NCBI GenBank assembly: GCA_046595995.1
Contig: JBKJNB010000154.1
Coordinates: 1 to 17,833, forward strand
Direction: 5' to 3'
Source: JAWXBR01 sp046595995
GTDB lineage: Bacteria > Bacteroidota > Ignavibacteria > Kapaibacteriales > Kapaibacteriaceae
DNA: 17,833 nucleotides
The notes below the pieces were generated by a model that was not told the origin of the DNA, ran no database searches, and was given only the letters and a program-made list of their open reading frames with translations. The translations under genes were made by a program, and so were the position numbers. Positions 14,522 to 17,833 of the stretch are shown one piece after another; position 1 is the first letter of the stretch; the number at the start of each line of letters is the position of its first letter.

Positions 14522-14534
14522 CGTTAATTTAACG
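14522..14534. promoter_or_regulatory. 13-bp palindrome immediately upstream of a start codon
   Basis: CGTTAA-T-TTAACG is a perfect dyad centred at 14528, 4 nt from the ATG of the minus-strand secreted protein, in the place where a ribosome site would be expected. It may be an operator or a leader hairpin; chance cannot be excluded. Confidence 0.3.
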
Positions 14535-14596
14535 AGTCGACGGTTTTCGATAGCGTTGGGTTCTAAAGCGTCTCTCGTTGTGAGGCGCAAACACAA

Positions 14597-14659
14597 AAGG
14601 CCGCCCATCTTGCGATGAACGACCTTCGTGGAGGTTGTTCACCTTGCGATGAACGACCT
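14597..14659 (-). terminator. Two tandem GCAA-loop hairpins (double terminator) after the fasciclin gene
   Basis: On the minus strand, hairpin A (14632-14659) pairs AGGTCGTTCATC with GGTGAACAACCT (one mismatch, one G-U) around a GCAA loop. Hairpin B (14597-14626) pairs AAGGTCGTTCATC with GATGGGCGGCCTT (G-U pairs only, no mismatch), also around GCAA, and is followed by a T-rich tail. The left arms are identical because of a 34-bp-period repeat; the right arms differ but still pair. It lies 26 nt after the fasciclin stop. Confidence 0.7.
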
Positions 14660-14665
14660 ACGTGG
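14609..14665. repeat. 23-bp direct repeat, 34-bp period
   Basis: Bases 14609-14631 and 14643-14665 match at 22 of 23 positions (CTTGCGATGAACGACCT then TCGTGG or ACGTGG). Each copy supplies the loop and one arm of a hairpin in the double terminator. Confidence 0.85.
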
Positions 14666-14685
14666 TGATGGGGTTGGGGGGAGGC

Positions 14686-15261
14686 TTACATTTTTGGAAG
14701 GACAACGCGATCGATTACGTGAATAACGCCGTTAGACTGGTATACGTTGTAGGTAGAGATGTGTGCAACGCCGCCATTGCCGTCTTTAATAATGACGTTC
14801 ATATCGCCGTTCATCATGGCCCAAAGCTTGCCGCCGTTAGCGGTAGTTAATTCGGCGGTACCGTTACCCTTCTTGATCAACTTCATGAGTTCCTTCGCAT
14901 CGAGGCGACCTGGCACTACATGATAGGTGAGTACCGATGCAAGCGTAGCCTTGTTAGCTGGTTGCAGCAGTGTTGCAACAGTGCCGTCTGGCAGATTTTC
15001 GAATGCGTCGTTTGTTGGAGCGAACACCGTGAATGGTCCGTCGCTCTTAAGCGTCGCAACCAGGTCGGCGGCCTTTACAGCAGCAACCAACGTTGTGTGG
15101 TCTGCGGAATTCACTGCGTTATCGATAATGTCTTTCTGTGCGTACATGGCTTGTCCGCCAACCATGACGTCATTTTGGGCACTTGCAGCGCTAAAAGCGC
15201 ACAAGCAGAGGGCAAAAGCAAGAATTGTGTTGAGGGGGCGATTCGTGGTGGGCATCATCAT
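14686..15261 (-). CDS. Fasciclin (FAS1) domain secreted protein
   Basis: This protein of about 191 residues has a signal peptide (LNTILAFALCLCAFSAASA, cleavage about 28/29) and one FAS1 domain. The canonical segments are GPFTVFAPTNDAFENL (75-90), LASVLTYHVVPGRL (107-120) and NGVIHVIDRVVLP (177-189). FAS1 domains mediate surface or matrix adhesion in many bacteria; here it is a secreted or periplasmic single-domain form with no anchor visible. The long open frame upstream is ignored: GGAG before the ATG triplet at 15253-15261 marks the true start, and any of three consecutive Met codons could serve (15258 gives 6-nt spacing). It has its own double hairpin terminator and is divergent from the SusC-like gene. 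Confidence 0.9.
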   Translation of the reverse strand: MMMPTTNRPLNTILAFALCLCAFSAASAQNDVMVGGQAMYAQKDIIDNAVNSADHTTLVAAVKAADLVATLKSDGPFTVFAPTNDAFENLPDGTVATLLQPANKATLASVLTYHVVPGRLDAKELMKLIKKGNGTAELTTANGGKLWAMMNGDMNVIIKDGNGGVAHISTYNVYQSNGVIHVIDRVVLPKM

Positions 15262-15410
15262 GGTCTCCGGGTAAAGAAATGGTTTCGATTTGTGTAGACA
15301 TACGGAGAAGTGTTGTACTTGGATCAGAATTCGTTTACTTTGCCCCCAAGCCCGTTCATTGACATTGTTAGACGCTACACGAATCCTCCATTCACATTTC
15401 GGTGAAGTGT
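15262..15410. promoter_or_regulatory. Divergent intergenic region between fasciclin and SusC-like genes
   Basis: These 149 nt must hold two divergent promoters. The best + strand candidate is TACTTTG at 15336-15342, one base short of TAnnTTTG, with TTGG about 15 nt upstream; it would give a leader of over 60 nt. No convincing -7 box was found for the minus side, nor any strong dyad. Confidence 0.25.
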
Positions 15411-17833
15411 ATGAAACAAGTTCTACTCTATTTGTCGATCCTAGTTTTTGCTGTCGGCATGGCACAGGCACAGGATCGCACCATTACCGGTACGGTAACA
15501 GACAAGGACGGACAAACCCTGGCAGGTGCTGTCGTTCAGGCAAAAGGTACCTCGATAGGTACGTTTTCGAAGGCAAAAGGGAAGTACAAGATTACCGTTC
15601 CTCCGACAGCGACTGTGCTTGTGTTCAAGCAGATCGGAAAGAAGTCGCGCGAGATCGCGATTGGAACTTCAGACGAGATTGACGTCCTCTTGGAAGACGA
15701 CGCTCTCAATACAGAACAGGTAGTTGTAACAGCCATCGGGCTTGAGCGAACCAAAAAATCGCTTGGCTATGCAACACAGGAAGTCACAGGCAACGAAATC
15801 GTTGGCTCTAGGGAGACGAACGTTGTAAGCGCACTTTCGGGCAAAGTAGCGGGCGTTCAGGTAAACAACTCTTCTGGTGTTCCGGGTGGGTCCTCGTTCA
15901 TTCGCATTCGTGGATCATCCTCGATTACGGGGGACAATCAGCCACTGTTTGTTGTGGACGGTATTCCTATCGACAACTCGCAGCTGTCGTCGGGCAACCC
16001 GGATAACGGACGTAACAACCTGCTCGATGGCGTCGGTTATTCGAACCGAGCCATCGATATCAATCCAAATGATATTGAATCGATGACGGTACTGAAAGGA
16101 CCCGCCGCAACGGCTCTGTACGGTATTCGTGCGGCCGGTGGTGCCATCATTATAACCACGAAGAAGGGTGTGCCTACGTTTGGCGAGAAAGTGAACATTC
16201 AGTTCAACTCGTCGTGGAGCCTCGACCAAGTAAATCGCCTTCCTGAATTGCAGAGCAAATACACGGCAGGAAACGGTGGGGTATACGCTCCGCCTGCGCC
16301 CGGCATATCGCGTTCATGGGGTGCTAATGTCGACACGCTCTTTTGGGATGGAGACGCCACATACAAGTGGGATAAAAATGGCAAGATCGTTGGCGCCAGC
16401 GACCCAACAGCAAAAACGAGGGTCACGCCGTACGACAACCAATCGATGTTCTATAAAACAGGTCTAACGTCTACAAACTCGGTGAACATGTTTGGGGGCG
16501 ATGAAAACGCAACGTATTACTTGTCATTTTCAAGACTTCACTCATCGGGTGTTGTACCGAATAGTGAGTGGGCTCGAAATACGATCAAGTTCAGTGGCGG
16601 TGCCCAAGTTGCTCCACGGTTCCGTGCGTCGGCTAATTTCAACTATGTGAATTCCGGCGGTAATCGCACACAGCACGGCTCAAATGTATCGGGTGTCGTA
16701 CTCGGTCTCGTACGTACACCAATTTCGTTCGACAACTCAAATGGGTTCGGCAATGATGCCGTAGACAATGCTTCGGCGTATTCGTTTGCGGATGGTAAGC
16801 AACGCAACTATCGAGCAGGTGCAGGCTATGACAATCCGTTTTGGACGGTAAACAAGAATCGTTTCTCTGACGATGTCAACCGTGTCTACGGCAACATGCA
16901 ACTCGATTGGAATGTGCTCGAAGGTGTAGACATCATGTATCGCGTCGGTGGCGACTTCTATAGCGACCGCCGAGAAGATCAAATTGCAAATGGTAGTCGT
17001 ACAGCACCTGCAGGCCGCATTGCCGAAGACCAGCATACCGTGCAGGACATCACGAGTGACCTGATCGTAACGGTAACACACCAGTTTAACGAAGACTTCG
17101 GGTCGCAACTTCTCGTTGGTAACAACTTGTTCAGCACGTTCAGTGAGCAATTGTATGTGCAAGGTGACGGACTTGGTGCTGTGGACTTCTTCCACTTGTC
17201 AAACACCTCCGGACAAATCACGCGGCAGTCAATCGGACAAAAGCGCACCGCAGCGTTTTATGGTGACCTACGGTTGAACTACCAACAGTCAATTTTCTTT
17301 AACGCGACGGTGCGTAAAGAATGGTCTACGTCGCTCCCAGCGGGTAACAACTCCTTCGTTTATCCGGCGGCGAATGTCAGTGTTGTGCTAACAGAGTTGT
17401 TACCAGACATGAAGTCCGACATCCTGAGCTTTGCAAAGCTTCGCTTAAGCGTTGCCGAGGGCGGTAAAGACGCACCCATCTATGGTACGCGCACTGTGTT
17501 TCTACAGTCGAACTACAACGACGGATGGACAGACGGTGTCTCGTTCCCCTTTGGCGGCAGCATCGGTTATATGCAGGCAAACGAATTGGGGAATCCCGAG
17601 CTAAAGCCTGAGAGCAACTTCTCAGTCGAAGGTGGATTTGATATCCGCTTCTTCGAAAATCGCCTGGGCATCGACTTTACCTACTACAGACAACTATCCC
17701 AAGATCAGATCTTCCTCGTTCCAGTTGCTGCATCTAGCGGATACTTGGCACAACTCAAGAATGCCGGTTCGATTCTAAACACTGGTGCCGAGATTGTGCT
17801 GACGGCAACACCGATTATGTCGACGGACTTCCG
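15411..17833 (+). CDS. SusC/RagA-like TonB-linked outer-membrane receptor (3' partial)
   Basis: 807 codons are visible and the frame is open to the window end. The protein starts with a signal peptide (MKQVLLYLSILVFAVGMAQA) and a carboxypeptidase-D regulatory-like domain (about 22-95, ITGTVTDKDGQTLAGAVVQA). A plug domain follows with VVVTAIGLERTKKSLGYA (104-121), SALSGKVAGVQVNNSSG (140-156), FIRIRGSSSITGDNQPLFVV (163-182) and DGIPIDNS. The barrel strands run into NAGSILNTGAEIVLTATPI near the end, a segment typical of SusC late barrel regions, so perhaps 150-200 residues are missing. SusC-like proteins import glycans, peptides or other large nutrients, usually with a SusD lipoprotein encoded next; that would lie beyond the window. 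No Shine-Dalgarno sequence is obvious before ATG 15411. The substrate cannot be told. Confidence 0.93.
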   Translation, partial: MKQVLLYLSILVFAVGMAQAQDRTITGTVTDKDGQTLAGAVVQAKGTSIGTFSKAKGKYKITVPPTATVLVFKQIGKKSREIAIGTSDEIDVLLEDDALNTEQVVVTAIGLERTKKSLGYATQEVTGNEIVGSRETNVVSALSGKVAGVQVNNSSGVPGGSSFIRIRGSSSITGDNQPLFVVDGIPIDNSQLSSGNPDNGRNNLLDGVGYSNRAIDINPNDIESMTVLKGPAATALYGIRAAGGAIIITTKKGVPTFGEKVNIQFNSSWSLDQVNRLPELQSKYTAGNGGVYAPPAPGISRSWGANVDTLFWDGDATYKWDKNGKIVGASDPTAKTRVTPYDNQSMFYKTGLTSTNSVNMFGGDENATYYLSFSRLHSSGVVPNSEWARNTIKFSGGAQVAPRFRASANFNYVNSGGNRTQHGSNVSGVVLGLVRTPISFDNSNGFGNDAVDNASAYSFADGKQRNYRAGAGYDNPFWTVNKNRFSDDVNRVYGNMQLDWNVLEGVDIMYRVGGDFYSDRREDQIANGSRTAPAGRIAEDQHTVQDITSDLIVTVTHQFNEDFGSQLLVGNNLFSTFSEQLYVQGDGLGAVDFFHLSNTSGQITRQSIGQKRTAAFYGDLRLNYQQSIFFNATVRKEWSTSLPAGNNSFVYPAANVSVVLTELLPDMKSDILSFAKLRLSVAEGGKDAPIYGTRTVFLQSNYNDGWTDGVSFPFGGSIGYMQANELGNPELKPESNFSVEGGFDIRFFENRLGIDFTYYRQLSQDQIFLVPVAASSGYLAQLKNAGSILNTGAEIVLTATPIMSTDF

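Noticed and set aside
15262..15471. A 70-residue N-terminal extension of the fasciclin protein
   Set aside because: It would run through the intergenic region and into the divergent SusC-like gene, and would bury the signal peptide; GGAG directly precedes the Met cluster at 15261.
1..17833. CRISPR arrays, phage genes, toxin-antitoxin pairs or known defence modules
   Set aside because: No regularly spaced repeats beyond the short tandem ones listed, and no product of these classes was recognised. The DUF2130 nuclease-like fold alone is not evidence of a defence system.

Overview
The window looks like chromosome from a Bacteroidota-group bacterium, perhaps an early-branching lineage such as Ignavibacteria/Kapabacteria; this placement is an inference. 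It rests on four things: a gene tail resembling a type IX secretion C-terminal sorting domain, a SusC/RagA-type TonB-linked receptor, an imelysin/HTTM/TonB-receptor cluster of the kind known from Bacteroidota, and promoter -7 boxes of the TAnnTTTG type. Coding density is high, base composition is near 50% GC, and no mobile element, CRISPR array or phage gene is visible.

Layout. (1) Positions 2-82: the last codons of a + strand secreted protein, then a bidirectional terminator. (2) Positions 225-3714, minus strand: a tightly packed unit read as outer-membrane barrel protein, tRNA(CAT), DUF2130 coiled-coil/nuclease-fold protein, DUF3108 protein and a LolA-like lipoprotein carrier, with a promoter at 3740-3747. 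(3) Positions 3798-5575, plus strand: mannose-1-phosphate guanylyltransferase (manC) and an RlpA-like protein. (4) Positions 5578-7212, minus strand: gcvT and a small HUH (Y1/IS200-like) protein that seems to lack its catalytic tyrosine. (5) Positions 7314-9182, plus strand: an AsmA-like envelope protein. (6) Positions 9279-13864, plus strand: a translationally coupled three-gene operon of imelysin-like lipoprotein, HTTM (vitamin-K-dependent gamma-carboxylase-like) membrane protein and FecA-like TonB-dependent receptor. It is preceded by two inverted repeats spaced 30 bp apart that overlap a recognisable promoter. (7) Positions 13906-15261, minus strand: an uncharacterised secreted protein and a fasciclin-domain protein with a double hairpin terminator. 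(8) Positions 15411-17833, plus strand: a SusC-like receptor running off the window.

Most genes concern the cell envelope: lipoprotein trafficking, sugar-nucleotide supply for surface polysaccharide, peptidoglycan, lipid or envelope maintenance, and outer-membrane uptake. The iron-type operon is the clearest functional system. Its promoter architecture (two dyads, one over the -33 and one over the -7 element) predicts repression by a dimeric regulator, probably metal-sensing.

The other notable points are a tRNA whose mature 3' end lies 2 nt from the DUF2130 start codon, a probably domesticated HUH transposase, and in-frame 12-codon duplications at the 3' ends of both convergent genes at the left edge. 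I saw no entirely new multi-gene system beyond these.
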